Made by a program: the position numbers and the translations under genes
Notes under the pieces: model-generated
Told to the model about the DNA's origin: nothing
The model's input: the letters and a program-made list of their open reading frames with translations, nothing else
Database searches by the model: none
Shown: piece by piece, positions 26,704 to 34,534 of the stretch
How positions within the stretch are numbered: position 1 is the first letter of the stretch
How the letters are laid out: each line of letters opens with the position of its first letter
Origin: Acetispira formosa (nom. nud.)
GTDB lineage: Bacteria > Desulfobacterota > Desulfarculia > Adiutricales > Adiutricaceae
Direction of reading: 5' to 3'
DNA: 64,000 bases
Assembly (NCBI GenBank): GCA_023525915.1
Contig: CP026657.1
Coordinates: 2,380,001 to 2,444,000, forward strand

Positions 26704-26768
26704 GGCAATTTCCTGTGGGCTTCCGTGGTCCGTGCGGGACTACATTCAGCGGCTATATATGAAAGCTG

Positions 26769-27443
26769 TCAGTTTTTTTTAAAAATTCTGAGGCGGTCAA
26801 ACAGCTTGTCGAAAATTTTCACAGCATACCCGGTCAGACAGGCGGCGGCCAGGGTTCCTTCGCGAACGCCCTGAATCTTTGGCAGGAGGGCCAGACATAA
26901 AGCCACGGCTATGGCAATCAGGGTCAGGTCAAAGGCGATTTTCACATAGCCAAAGACCAGATTTTTTATTTTTCCATACATTTTTACATATATGACCAGC
27001 ATCATTCCTTCCGGGGGCAGCACGATGAGATTTGAGTTCACCATCAGACTGATGCCCAGGCCGGTGAGGGCGATCCCGGCGAAACAAATAAGCCATTGCT
27101 GGCCATAAGACGTATAATTCAGCATATAAAGGAAGCTGCCCATAGCATCTAAAAAACAGCCGAAAATCAGCACCGCCGGAAGCTGGAGCAAGTGAGCGGG
27201 TTTATATTGCTTCCTTAAAATTGCAATTTGCATCAGAATAAAGAAGCAGTTCATCATCACGGTAGCACTGCCAAGCGACAGAGGGCTCATCAGGCTCAGC
27301 ACATAAGGCACGCTGGAAATTGGAGACGTACCCAGGCCGGATTTTATTGATAAGGTGACGCCCAGGGCCATAAAGGCCAGGCCGAAAATGAAACCAAAAG
27401 CGCGTAATCCGCGCGGGACAATGTCAAGGGGGCGGTTTCCCAT
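26769..27443 (-). CDS. YczE/YitT-like membrane protein
   Basis: Protein of 224 residues with five or six membrane segments (RAFGFIFGLAFMALGVTLSIK, then LGTSPISSVPYVLS, GSATVMMNCFFILMQI). The pattern GLGTSP...NxxxILxQ is that of the YczE (DUF6198) family; function unknown, some members lie next to transport or regulation genes. The annotated start, ATG 27441-27443, lies within a Q element (GGGAAACCGCC), so the first residues MGNRPLDIV are probably repeat-derived and the native start may be lost or further in. It is 65 bases from the MATE start and transcribed in the same direction. Confidence 0.8.
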   Translation of the reverse strand: MGNRPLDIVPRGLRAFGFIFGLAFMALGVTLSIKSGLGTSPISSVPYVLSLMSPLSLGSATVMMNCFFILMQIAILRKQYKPAHLLQLPAVLIFGCFLDAMGSFLYMLNYTSYGQQWLICFAGIALTGLGISLMVNSNLIVLPPEGMMLVIYVKMYGKIKNLVFGYVKIAFDLTLIAIAVALCLALLPKIQGVREGTLAAACLTGYAVKIFDKLFDRLRIFKKN

Positions 27444-27530
27444 AATAGTTAGGTCTGGCGGCCATCAAAGTATTAAGGGCGGCGCCTCGTACCTGTGACC
27501 TGCGTTTAGCCCGTGCGTGATGCGGAGCTT
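27424..27530 (-). repeat. Q element, copy 2
   Basis: GGGCGGTTTCCCATAATAGTTA, GGCGGCCATCAAAGTATTAAG and GTTTAGCCCGTGCGTGATGC match the Q copies at 34.2 and 48.5 kb. It supplies the start codon of the gene at 26769-27443. Confidence 0.8.
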
Positions 27531-27533
27531 TTA

Positions 27534-27576
27534 TGGTTAAAAAAAACCGCGCCGAAACCAGAAGGTTTCGGCGCGT
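27534..27576 (-). terminator. Terminator after lpxC
   Basis: CGCGCCGAAACC (27548-27559) pairs with GGTTTCGGCGCG (27564-27575); on the minus strand it is followed by a run of seven or more T. Confidence 0.85.
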
Positions 27577-27598
27577 TATTAGCCGTGACAGCCAGTGT

Positions 27599-28546
27599 TC
27601 AGGCTGTGGCCGGAGCCCAGCGGCCCTCATCGACTGAAATGGAGGGGCGCAGAGACGGACGGACGCTGTCTTTGGAAATGAAGCCTTCGGCCGAAACAGT
27701 GGCCGGTTTCAGAAGGCCGGGTTCAGCCAGGGCCTCGGCCACAAAACGGCGGTTCAGTTCATGGCCGGGCTTGGTGATGATGAAGCGGCCGATGATCGGA
27801 GCGCCGGCCATGCCGAGGTCGCCGATGAAATCCAGCACCTTGTGGCGCACGAATTCATCATCATAGCGGAGGCCTTCAGGGTTGAGGATGCCGTCATCGC
27901 CCACGACCACGGCGTTTTCCAGGCCGCCGCCCAGAGCCAGACCCTTGCTGTGCATGAATTCCACATCCTTGAGATAGCAGAAAGTGCGGGCGCGGCTGAT
28001 TTCCTTGACGAAGGACTGATCACCGTCAACGTAGCAGAGGCCCTGACGGCCAATGGCCCCATTGAAATCGATGATTGCTTCGATAGAGAAGCAGCTGGCC
28101 GGGAGCACTTCGATGGATTTATCGCCATCGGTGATACGGAAGGGCCGGGTGACCAGGTAGACGCGGCGGGGTAGGCCCAGGTCGCGCAGACCGGCCTGAT
28201 TAATCAGTTCCACCCAAGGCTCGGCCGAACCGTCGAAGACGGGCAGTTCCGGGCCGCTGCATTCCACCAGAACATTATCAATACCCAGTGAAACCAAGGC
28301 GGCCATCAGGTGTTCGACGGTGCTGATGCGATTTTCGCCTTCGCCCAAAGTGGTGGCCAGCTGAGTGCTCTGAACATTTTCCACCGAAGCCAAAAGCGCT
28401 TCCGCGCCGGGCAGGTCGATGCGGTGAAAGATGATGCCGCTATTGGCCGGGGCGGGCTTCAAGGTGACGGTTATATTGCGGCCGCTGTGTAGACCTTTGC
28501 TCTCGGCGCTTATGGAGTTATATATAGTTTTTTGAGTTCTTATCAT
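27599..28546 (-). CDS. lpxC: UDP-3-O-acyl-N-acetylglucosamine deacetylase
   Basis: Protein of 315 residues that performs the committed step of lipid A synthesis, removing the acetyl group with zinc. Zinc ligands: His in RISTVEHLMAALVSLGIDN near residue 80, and HKVLDFIGDLGM near 235 with the third ligand Asp. The catalytic His is in KPGHELNRRF near 265. SAESKGLHSG and FDGSAEPWV are further family blocks. GAGAG precedes the start. The gene stands apart from the usual division-cell-wall cluster and shows that the organism makes lipopolysaccharide. Confidence 0.97.
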   Translation of the reverse strand: MIRTQKTIYNSISAESKGLHSGRNITVTLKPAPANSGIIFHRIDLPGAEALLASVENVQSTQLATTLGEGENRISTVEHLMAALVSLGIDNVLVECSGPELPVFDGSAEPWVELINQAGLRDLGLPRRVYLVTRPFRITDGDKSIEVLPASCFSIEAIIDFNGAIGRQGLCYVDGDQSFVKEISRARTFCYLKDVEFMHSKGLALGGGLENAVVVGDDGILNPEGLRYDDEFVRHKVLDFIGDLGMAGAPIIGRFIITKPGHELNRRFVAEALAEPGLLKPATVSAEGFISKDSVRPSLRPSISVDEGRWAPATA

Positions 28547-28679
28547 TTTTATCTCTCAGACCGGCCGCTTTATTGGCCTGTGGCGAAAATTCAATCTTTT
28601 CGTCTGTACCCAATAAATATGCAACGACCGTGCCATTAGAAAAAACTTTAGCTTTATCTAAAAAATTCATTATTTTCAG
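28518..28679 (-). CDS. Possible small ORF upstream of lpxC, about 53 aa
   Basis: Reads MNFLDKAKVFSNGTVVAYLL, then GTDEKIEFSPQANKA and a lysine/asparagine-rich end, overlapping the lpxC start. The sequence looks protein-like and AT-rich, but no ribosome binding site is evident. It may be a leader peptide or a chance frame. Confidence 0.25.
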   Translation of the reverse strand: MKIMNFLDKAKVFSNGTVVAYLLGTDEKIEFSPQANKAAGLRDKNDKNSKNYI

Positions 28680-28834
28680 CATATTATAATGACAGCACTT
28701 TTTTAAGATTAAGAGTGAAGCGAGCCTGTGGCAAAAACGCCACAGACCATTGCGGTCTTGCGGCCACACAGATCGTGGTTGGCAGTATGTAAAATATGTA
28801 ACAAAGTCCAATATCAAAATCACCCAGAAGCGGA

Positions 28835-29675
28835 AGGGGTGTAGTGGCCTGCGGCCGGCAGATCTGGAGAAGACTTGGCCCGAAGGGCCAACCAAAGGGC
28901 TCCGCCCTCTGGACTCCGGCTGGGGGAGGGCCCACGCGGGCCCTACCCCAGACCCCACCCGCGCCAAGGGGCAAGCCCCTTGGAACCCCAAGAGGTCAGG
29001 GTCAGATTCAACTTTCCCCTTCCCGCATCGCCGCAACTCGCTTCGAGTACGAAGCTCAGACAAGCGGCGACGCTTCAGACAGGGTCAGCTTCTGGTGCTA
29101 TTGGTAGTTTTAGGTTGTGATGTAACATTCCGCGATAGGCAGCTTCATAGGCTGAGTGGTAGTTCACGTATGTTCGGTTTAAATCAGCCACCCCTTAAAG
29201 GCCCTTTCCAGTGCTGTTAATCTGTCTCTCTGCCACCTATAGCTTTTCAATGAATTGCTCATTAGAAAAAGACGGCCAAGTCTCAACGTTACAGCACTGG
29301 AAAAACTAGTGGAGGGGAAGAAGTAATCAGCCGAACATACGTGAAGCCACAAACATCCAATGAAGCTGCCTATAGCAAAATGTAACAGGCCAATGTGAAG
29401 CGGCCGACAACGGTTAGAGCGGAAGCGGTATGAAGCGTCGCCGCTTGTCTGAGCTTCGTACCCGAAGCGAGTTGCGGCGATGCGGGAAGAAGAAAGTTGA
29501 ATCTGACCCTGACCTCTTGGGGTTCCAAGGGGCTTGCCCCTTGGCGCGGGTGGGGTCTGGGGCAGGGCCCGCGTGGGCCCTCCCCCAGCCGGAGTCCAGA
29601 GGGTGGAACCCTTTGGTTGGCCTATTAGGCCAAGTCCTTTAAATCGCGCGGCCCCTTGGGCCGCACTCCTTATTC
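28835..29675. repeat. L element: about 840-bp palindrome
   Basis: The left arm (about 28835-29222) and right arm (about 29288-29675) are imperfect reverse complements over roughly 350 bases; shared blocks include TCTGGACTCCGGCTGGGGG, CCAAGGGGCAAGCCCCTTGG and GAAGCTCAGACAAGCGGCGA with their complements. A centre of about 65 bases is unique. A single arm recurs at 46358-46745. Open frames inside it are on both strands and look like shadows. No transposase is recognisable. Confidence 0.85.
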
Positions 29676-29688
29676 TTACTCACAAAAG

Positions 29689-29726
29689 CAAAACCCCCAC
29701 ACTCCCGAAAGAGGGTGGGGGTTTTG
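29689..29726. terminator. Bidirectional terminator after pal
   Basis: CAAAACCCCCAC (29689-29700) and GTGGGGGTTTTG (29715-29726) form a perfect 12-bp stem with T runs on both sides. Confidence 0.85.
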
Positions 29727-29747
29727 CAAGTGGTTCAAGGCAATCGC

Positions 29748-30203
29748 TTATTCAGCGACAACCACGAACTGGGCGCGGCGGTTGCGAGCCCAGGCGGCTT
29801 CGTTGTGAGCCGGATCCAGAGGACGCTCTTCACCATAGGAAACGGTGCTCAGACGAGCGCCACTGACGCCAAGGCTGGTGATGTAGTTATAAGCGCTCTT
29901 GGCACGACGATCACCCAAAGCCATGTTGTAAACTTCGGTGCCGCGTTCGTCGCAGTGGCCCTGGATCTCAGCGCGCACGCTGGGATACTGAGTCATGAAA
30001 GCGGCCTTGGCCTGAATGATGGCCGCACCGTCAGGACGAATGTCATAGCGGTCAAAGTCAAAATAGACATGATCGCCGACAAAGGCGGACTTCAGAGCCC
30101 GATAAGTTTCATCCTGAGAGGTAACAGTCTCTTTTTTCTGGCAGCCGACTGCCAAAGGCATCACCAACAGACCGGCCAAAACTACCAACATAAGTTTTTT
30201 CAT
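29748..30203 (-). CDS. pal: Peptidoglycan-associated lipoprotein Pal
   Basis: Protein of 151 residues. The signal peptide ends in the lipobox AVGC (Cys21), so it is anchored in the outer membrane. Residues about 45-151 are an OmpA-like peptidoglycan-binding domain (VYFDFDRYDIRPDGAAII, then EIQGHCDERGTEVYNMALGD, RAKSAYNYITSLGV). It is part of the Tol-Pal system. A strong AAGGAGG precedes the start. In the same direction and upstream lie tolB genes, but tolQRA are not in the window, and more than 600 bases separate pal from the tolB paralogue, so it probably has its own promoter. Confidence 0.96.
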   Translation of the reverse strand: MKKLMLVVLAGLLVMPLAVGCQKKETVTSQDETYRALKSAFVGDHVYFDFDRYDIRPDGAAIIQAKAAFMTQYPSVRAEIQGHCDERGTEVYNMALGDRRAKSAYNYITSLGVSGARLSTVSYGEERPLDPAHNEAAWARNRRAQFVVVAE

Positions 30204-30815
30204 GCGGAATCCTCCTTGCTTTTAAAAAGCATTTTTACCCGCCTTGGCGGGCGTTTAGTTTTACCCTTGCACCGGAAAGACCATAACATAGGCTTTGGTG
30301 AAGTTGCAGTTCTATAAATTTCTTCTTTCGTAAAATCTACAAATCCCCTTGGAAGCGTTCACTTACTGTCTTAAAAAAACATGTGAACTCAACCTCCGGC
30401 ATTTTAATCAAACTCTCATTTTTTAGCAAAGATTTTTTTAACTCTGCGGCTTAAAGCCTAGTGGATGATCAAGTTGCCAGGGAGGGAAAGCTATGGCGGT
30501 TATCATGGTTCAATGAAGCAAAAACCTTGAAAAACTCAAAATACTCCTAAAAGAATCCTCTCCATACTAACAAACGATTTCATAGTATTCCGCTTTCAGC
30601 TAAATGTCAATCTTTTTGTGCCCCAACCCCATTCACTTAAAAAAAAGAGGGGAATTATACTAAATAATTATCACATGTTATATAAAGCTTCCTCACAAAC
30701 TCATTTCAAAGTTCATAAAAATGGCTCAACAGGCAACTGGGATATCAAAAAAATAAAAATAATTACAGCCAATTAAAGCACACAGTAAACTCATGATCCC
30801 ACACGACGCACGTTT
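30204..30815. other. AT-rich gene-free region upstream of pal
   Basis: About 610 bases with no open frame worth calling, markedly AT-rich compared with its surroundings. It holds the pal ribosome binding site (AAGGAGG) and a distant promoter candidate. Nothing else recognised. Confidence 0.5.
30582..30610 (-). promoter_or_regulatory. Promoter candidate for pal, far upstream
   Basis: On the minus strand TTGACA (30610-30605), 17 bases, TACTAT (30587-30582). It would give an untranslated leader of about 370 bases in front of pal. A nearer promoter may exist. Confidence 0.4.
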
Positions 30816-31712
30816 TTATGGGGCCACTGGCCCCCAATGCGGCGCATGCTGGCTTTCTTTTAAGCTCGGCAGCAAAACTTTCTGGCCTGAACCATCGGCA
30901 TTCATCACATAAAGTTTCGATAGGCCGTCTCTGTCACTGGAAAATACAATCTTACGCCCATCAGGTGAAAAACTGGGGTGACGATTCACACCTTGATTTT
31001 TAGTCAGGCGCCGCAAGCCGGAACCATCAGGATTGACAATTGAAATATCAGTTTCATTGGTAACAAAAACAATTAAACTTCCATCAGGTGACCATGTTGG
31101 ATCTGTATTGCGCACAGTGGAAGGGGTGAGGAGGCGGGGATTGGAACCATCGGAGTTGGCAACATAAATTTGTCCATCACCGCTTTCATTGGAGACATAA
31201 GCCAACTTGCGTCCATCAGGAGAAAATGATGGCGAGACCGCTAAACCTTTGCCTTGAACGAGAAGAGAAGGTGTTTTACCGCTAAAAATATAGATGCTGG
31301 TATCTTTCTCACCTGAAATAGCGGCGACCAGGGCTCCGTCCGGCCGGAAAGCCGGTGAGAGGTGCAGCTCGCCGCTGGAAACAACCTGTCCATTGCGCAA
31401 AAGATCCCAATTTTGACCGTTGCGGCGGACCCAGGCGGTCTCACCTTTCGGCCCCAGAGTCGGCTGAGTTTCCATCACGCCCTTCTGTCCAGCCAGCACA
31501 ACCGGGGATTCAGCCCCTGGTTCATACAACATAACATTTTTCCGGCTGCCGTCGCCGGTCACAAATATAATGGCGCTGCCCTGATAATCTGCCAGACCAT
31601 CAGATGCGGCCAAAGCGGCCGCCTCGCTTGAGGCGAAAGCAGCCATTGGCGACAAGAGAAAAAAAGCGGTCAATATGAACAAAGAAAGTATAGAGCGCAA
31701 ACAGTTGGTCAT
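30816..31712 (-). CDS. TolB-like beta-propeller protein lacking the N-terminal TolB domain
   Basis: Protein of 298 residues: a signal peptide (residues 1-27, ending AAFASS) runs straight into the six-bladed propeller of TolB (GSAIIFVTGDGSRKNVMLYE, THP-type FSPDGRKLAYVSNESGDGQI, WSPDGSLIVFVTNETDIS, FSPDGRKIVFSSDRDGLSKL). It is a paralogue of the full tolB at 32822-34135, with blade sequences very similar, but without the domain that contacts TolA. AGGAGG precedes the start, so it is expressed as a secreted protein. It could be a decoy or specialised Pal partner, or a decaying duplicate. Confidence 0.9.
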   Translation of the reverse strand: MTNCLRSILSLFILTAFFLLSPMAAFASSEAAALAASDGLADYQGSAIIFVTGDGSRKNVMLYEPGAESPVVLAGQKGVMETQPTLGPKGETAWVRRNGQNWDLLRNGQVVSSGELHLSPAFRPDGALVAAISGEKDTSIYIFSGKTPSLLVQGKGLAVSPSFSPDGRKLAYVSNESGDGQIYVANSDGSNPRLLTPSTVRNTDPTWSPDGSLIVFVTNETDISIVNPDGSGLRRLTKNQGVNRHPSFSPDGRKIVFSSDRDGLSKLYVMNADGSGQKVLLPSLKESQHAPHWGPVAP

Positions 31713-32103
31713 AACTTACCTCCTGAATTAGCAAAGGGCCTTGTTCCGGCCCGATTTCTTCCGTTATTATACATAATTTTCGTCAAAATAATTTTTTTTT
31801 CTGATTAAGCAGCCATTTTTATTTACCGGACAGCGCAATCATTGATGAAGCTCGCCCACAGGTTTCCTCCTCTTAGGCGGTTGAATAAAAAAAGCCGGAA
31901 CCGAAGTTCCGGCGCTTAAGATTGCTGCCCCAGGCTGGAAAAAAGAGAGGTTTCGGCTTGGAAAAGTCGCCGCGGGCGATGGAGAGATTACGAATAATAT
32001 TAAAGCGGTCGGCTGATGACCATGACGGAATGCCATTATCATCTAACTGAAAGGCGCCCCACATACTGACCTATTTTTTTTAGCTCTCTGAATAAAGTGC
32101 CAA
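31713..32103. other. Intergenic region with S repeat
   Basis: About 390 bases between the tolB paralogue and the isochorismatase-family gene. AGGAGG of the paralogue, a TATAAT on the minus strand near 31770 and the S hairpin repeat are all I see. Confidence 0.4.
31889..31990 (-). repeat. S repeat, copy 1 (contains a terminator hairpin)
   Basis: Read on the minus strand it runs GCGGCGACTTTTCCAAGC ... TTAAGCGCCGGAAC-TTCG-GTTCCGGC + T run. The same order is present on the plus strand at 32691-32790. The hairpin (31894-31913) can terminate the isochorismatase-family transcript. Confidence 0.8.
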
Positions 32104-32640
32104 TTAACCAATATAGTCATCAGCAGCCGTGATTTGGGCAAACATGCCTGACAATGAAGCCATGAAAGCGGCCTGCACCTGCTCGGCTGGAACGGTTATT
32201 TCGTTAAAAGTCAGGTCTTTTGTGGCACAGGCATCATAAATCAGAGTGACGGGGATTTCGTAGTCTTTGGCAGCGCGGACAGTGGTATCAATACACATGT
32301 GGGTCATCATGCCACAAACAACCAGCTCTGTAATATTCTTATTTAAAATATTACACAGGTCAGTCCCGTAGAAGCTGTTGGGGTAATTTTTTACCACAAG
32401 GTATTCATTTTCAAGAGGCTTTAGTTGCTCATGAATATTTGCGCCGCTGGTATTCGGCAGGAAAAATGAAGCGCCTTCGCGTGTGTTGATATGCTGCACA
32501 TGAATTACTGGCAGTTTGTTGCCGCGGAAGTAATGTAACAATTTCTTGGCATTCGCCAGAGCGGCCTCTGGATTCACAAGCTCGGCCCTGCCCCCAGGAA
32601 AATAGTCATTCTGAATGTCAATAATTAATAACGCTTGCAT
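32104..32640 (-). CDS. Isochorismatase-family cysteine hydrolase
   Basis: Protein of 178 residues in the cysteine hydrolase superfamily (nicotinamidase, isochorismatase). Catalytic triad: Asp in LLIIDIQNDYF near residue 8, Lys in VVKNYPNSF near 84, and the nucleophile Cys in VCGMMTHMCIDTTVRAA near 117. The metal-binding DxHxH of nicotinamidases is not seen, so simple hydrolase activity on an amide or ester is more likely. GAGGTG lies before the start. It sits between the two tolB genes, bordered by inverted S repeats, with no functional link to envelope genes. Confidence 0.9.
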   Translation of the reverse strand: MQALLIIDIQNDYFPGGRAELVNPEAALANAKKLLHYFRGNKLPVIHVQHINTREGASFFLPNTSGANIHEQLKPLENEYLVVKNYPNSFYGTDLCNILNKNITELVVCGMMTHMCIDTTVRAAKDYEIPVTLIYDACATKDLTFNEITVPAEQVQAAFMASLSGMFAQITAADDYIG

Positions 32641-32690
32641 ACTATTACACCTCGGTAATGTTAATCATCCAGGCTTTGCCCCTCCACTCA

Positions 32691-32790
32691 ATCACCTGCG
32701 GCGACTTTTCCAAACTGGAGCGATTGCTTTTTCCCGGCCAGGGGTTTGTCATCAACCATAAGCGCCGGAACCAAAGTTCCGGCGCTTTAA
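32691..32790 (+). repeat. S repeat, copy 2, with tolB terminator
   Basis: TGCGGCGACTTTTCCAAAC ... TAAGCGCCGGAACCAAAGTT, homologous to copy 1 in inverted orientation. Arms AGCGCCGGAAC (32761-32771) and GTTCCGGCGCT (32776-32786) terminate tolB on the minus strand. Confidence 0.8.
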
Positions 32791-32821
32791 GACGTTCGCG
32801 GTCTGGATTGGTGTCACCCGG

Positions 32822-34135
32822 TTATTTGCTGTCGAGCATGGTGGGCGACCAATAGGGCTGTTCCTGATGGGGGCTGTAGTCCGGCATCAAGGGCTGCTGG
32901 CTGTCGCCGTTGGCCGACATCACAAAAAGCTGGGACCGGCCGTTGCGGGTGCTGGAAAAGACGATCATCCGTCCATCCGGGGAAAAGCTGGGCCGCATAT
33001 TGGAGCCCTGCCCGCCGGTGAGCTGCCGTAAGCCTGTGCCGTCCGGCCTGATGATGCAGATATCGGTTTCCCGGGTGACAAAGGCGATGTATTCGCCGGT
33101 GGGCGACCAGGCCGGATCAGTGCTTTTGCCGGTGTTGGTCAGCCGGGTTCCGGCTCCGCCGCTGGCCGGGGCGACATAGATCTGGGCCGTGCCGCTCTGG
33201 TTGGAGACAAAGGCCATCTGAGAACCATCCGGCGAGAAAGTGGGCGAAACGTTAATGCCGCCGGCGTTGACCAGAGGCGTTTTACTGCGGCCGGAGAAAG
33301 CGTGAATAGCGGTGCTGGTGGGGCCGGAGACGGCGGCGGCTACGGTTCCGTCGGGCTTGAAAGCCGGGGAAAGGTGCAGGTCGCCGGAGGAAACCACTTT
33401 GCCGTTGACCAACAGTTCCCACTTTTTGCCGTTGCGGTGAACCCAGGCGGTTTTTCCGCCGGGGCCCAGAGTGGGCTGGGTGCTGGGGCCGCCCTTGTGG
33501 CCGGCCAGCTGGGTGGCTTCGTCCGAACCAAGCTCGGTCATCATGATTGACTTCTGAGACATGTCGCCTGAAACGAAAATGATCTCGGAGCCGAACACGC
33601 CGGGAGTTCCGGTAATGGCCTCAAGAACGGCGTTGGTGAACTGATTGATCATCTTGCGGGCGTCTTTGGTGGGGCCGCTGTAGCGTTTTCCCAGCATCTG
33701 GTTGCCCATGGCCACGTCAAAAAGACGCATTTCCAGGGTGATTTTCGAGCCGCTGAGGGTCATGCCGCCCTTGACCAGATAATCGGCCCCGATAGCCTTC
33801 CAGGGATCAAAATCCACTGGCGAGCCGTCCACGCCGCCTCTGACATTGGATTCCAGTGAAGACCGGTTATCAAGGCGTCTGAAGAGGCCGGTCATTTCCA
33901 AGTTGGCGCCCAGACGGGTGGGCAGATAGGTGGCGTTGCGGTCGGTGCTGCCGCTGAGGGGCACCAGGTCGGCAATGGCGATATTGTATTTTCGCCCGGA
34001 ACCCTGACCGATATCGATATAAGCAGTAACGCCGCCGAAGTTGTCCGCTTGAGCCTGGGCCTGAGGAATCCAGACCAGACCGGTTAAAATAATAAACAAG
34101 CTCATGAATCTGATCGAACGAAACAGATTAAACAT
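32822..34135 (-). CDS. tolB: Tol-Pal system protein TolB
   Basis: Protein of 437 residues, the standard TolB length. Signal peptide ends near residue 29 (QAQAQA); N-terminal TolB domain (about 30-165: GSGRKYNIAIADLVPLSGST, YLVKGGMTLSGSKITLEMRL); beta-propeller (about 185-430: FSPDGSQMAFVSNQSGTAQI, WSPTGEYIAFVTRETDICII, FSPDGRMIVFSSTRNGRSQL). It is periplasmic and links Pal with TolA during outer-membrane constriction. GAGGTG precedes the start. The terminator in the S repeat follows. Confidence 0.96.
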   Translation of the reverse strand: MFNLFRSIRFMSLFIILTGLVWIPQAQAQADNFGGVTAYIDIGQGSGRKYNIAIADLVPLSGSTDRNATYLPTRLGANLEMTGLFRRLDNRSSLESNVRGGVDGSPVDFDPWKAIGADYLVKGGMTLSGSKITLEMRLFDVAMGNQMLGKRYSGPTKDARKMINQFTNAVLEAITGTPGVFGSEIIFVSGDMSQKSIMMTELGSDEATQLAGHKGGPSTQPTLGPGGKTAWVHRNGKKWELLVNGKVVSSGDLHLSPAFKPDGTVAAAVSGPTSTAIHAFSGRSKTPLVNAGGINVSPTFSPDGSQMAFVSNQSGTAQIYVAPASGGAGTRLTNTGKSTDPAWSPTGEYIAFVTRETDICIIRPDGTGLRQLTGGQGSNMRPSFSPDGRMIVFSSTRNGRSQLFVMSANGDSQQPLMPDYSPHQEQPYWSPTMLDSK

Positions 34136-34137
34136 GC

Positions 34138-34335
34138 TTCACCTCTATGTGCGTGATGTGCGTGGTCCGCACGGGACTGGGTCTAGGCGGGTCTTTCCCG
34201 TAATAGTTAATTTTGGCGCCGGGCAGGGCCCGGACCCTATGTCTAGGCGGTGGTTTCCCGGTGCGTTAATTTTGGCGGTCATCATCGTATTAAGAGCGAC
34301 ACCCCTTGTCTATAAGCCGCTGAAGCCCCACTTTT
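34138..34335 (-). repeat. Q element, copy 3 (double)
   Basis: Two Q-like units: GTGCGTGGTCCGCACGGGACT ... GTCTAGGCGGGTCTTTCCCG and GTCTAGGCGGTGGTTTCCCG ... TGGCGGTCATCATCGTATTA. GGGCAGGGCCCGGACCC lies between. It fills most of the tolB-bamA gap. Confidence 0.8.
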
Positions 34336-34534
34336 TTCTTCATCGCCCAGTTCTGAGGTAGCGGTAGTCCTCCTCTGAACTGGCACCATATTTGATGGCC
34401 CCCCAACGATATAACCTTACAGCGCTTAAAACCAACGTACCGAAACTCCTTCTTAGGAGTTTCGGTGGGGTCAAGGGGTTTACCCCTTGTGGGGTGGAGG
34501 GGCAAAGCCCCCCTCTCCAAAAAGCTTCTTCACC
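34336..34534. other. Spacer after bamA
   Basis: Contains GAAACTCC-TTCTTA-GGAGTTTC (34441-34463), a hairpin that can terminate bamA, and repeat-like GGGGTTTACCCC. Confidence 0.5.

Noticed and set aside
28684-29220. Open frames of 80-180 codons near 28.5-29.2 kb
   Set aside because: They run through the L palindrome on both strands with Gly/Pro/Arg-rich translations, as expected for GC-rich repeats.
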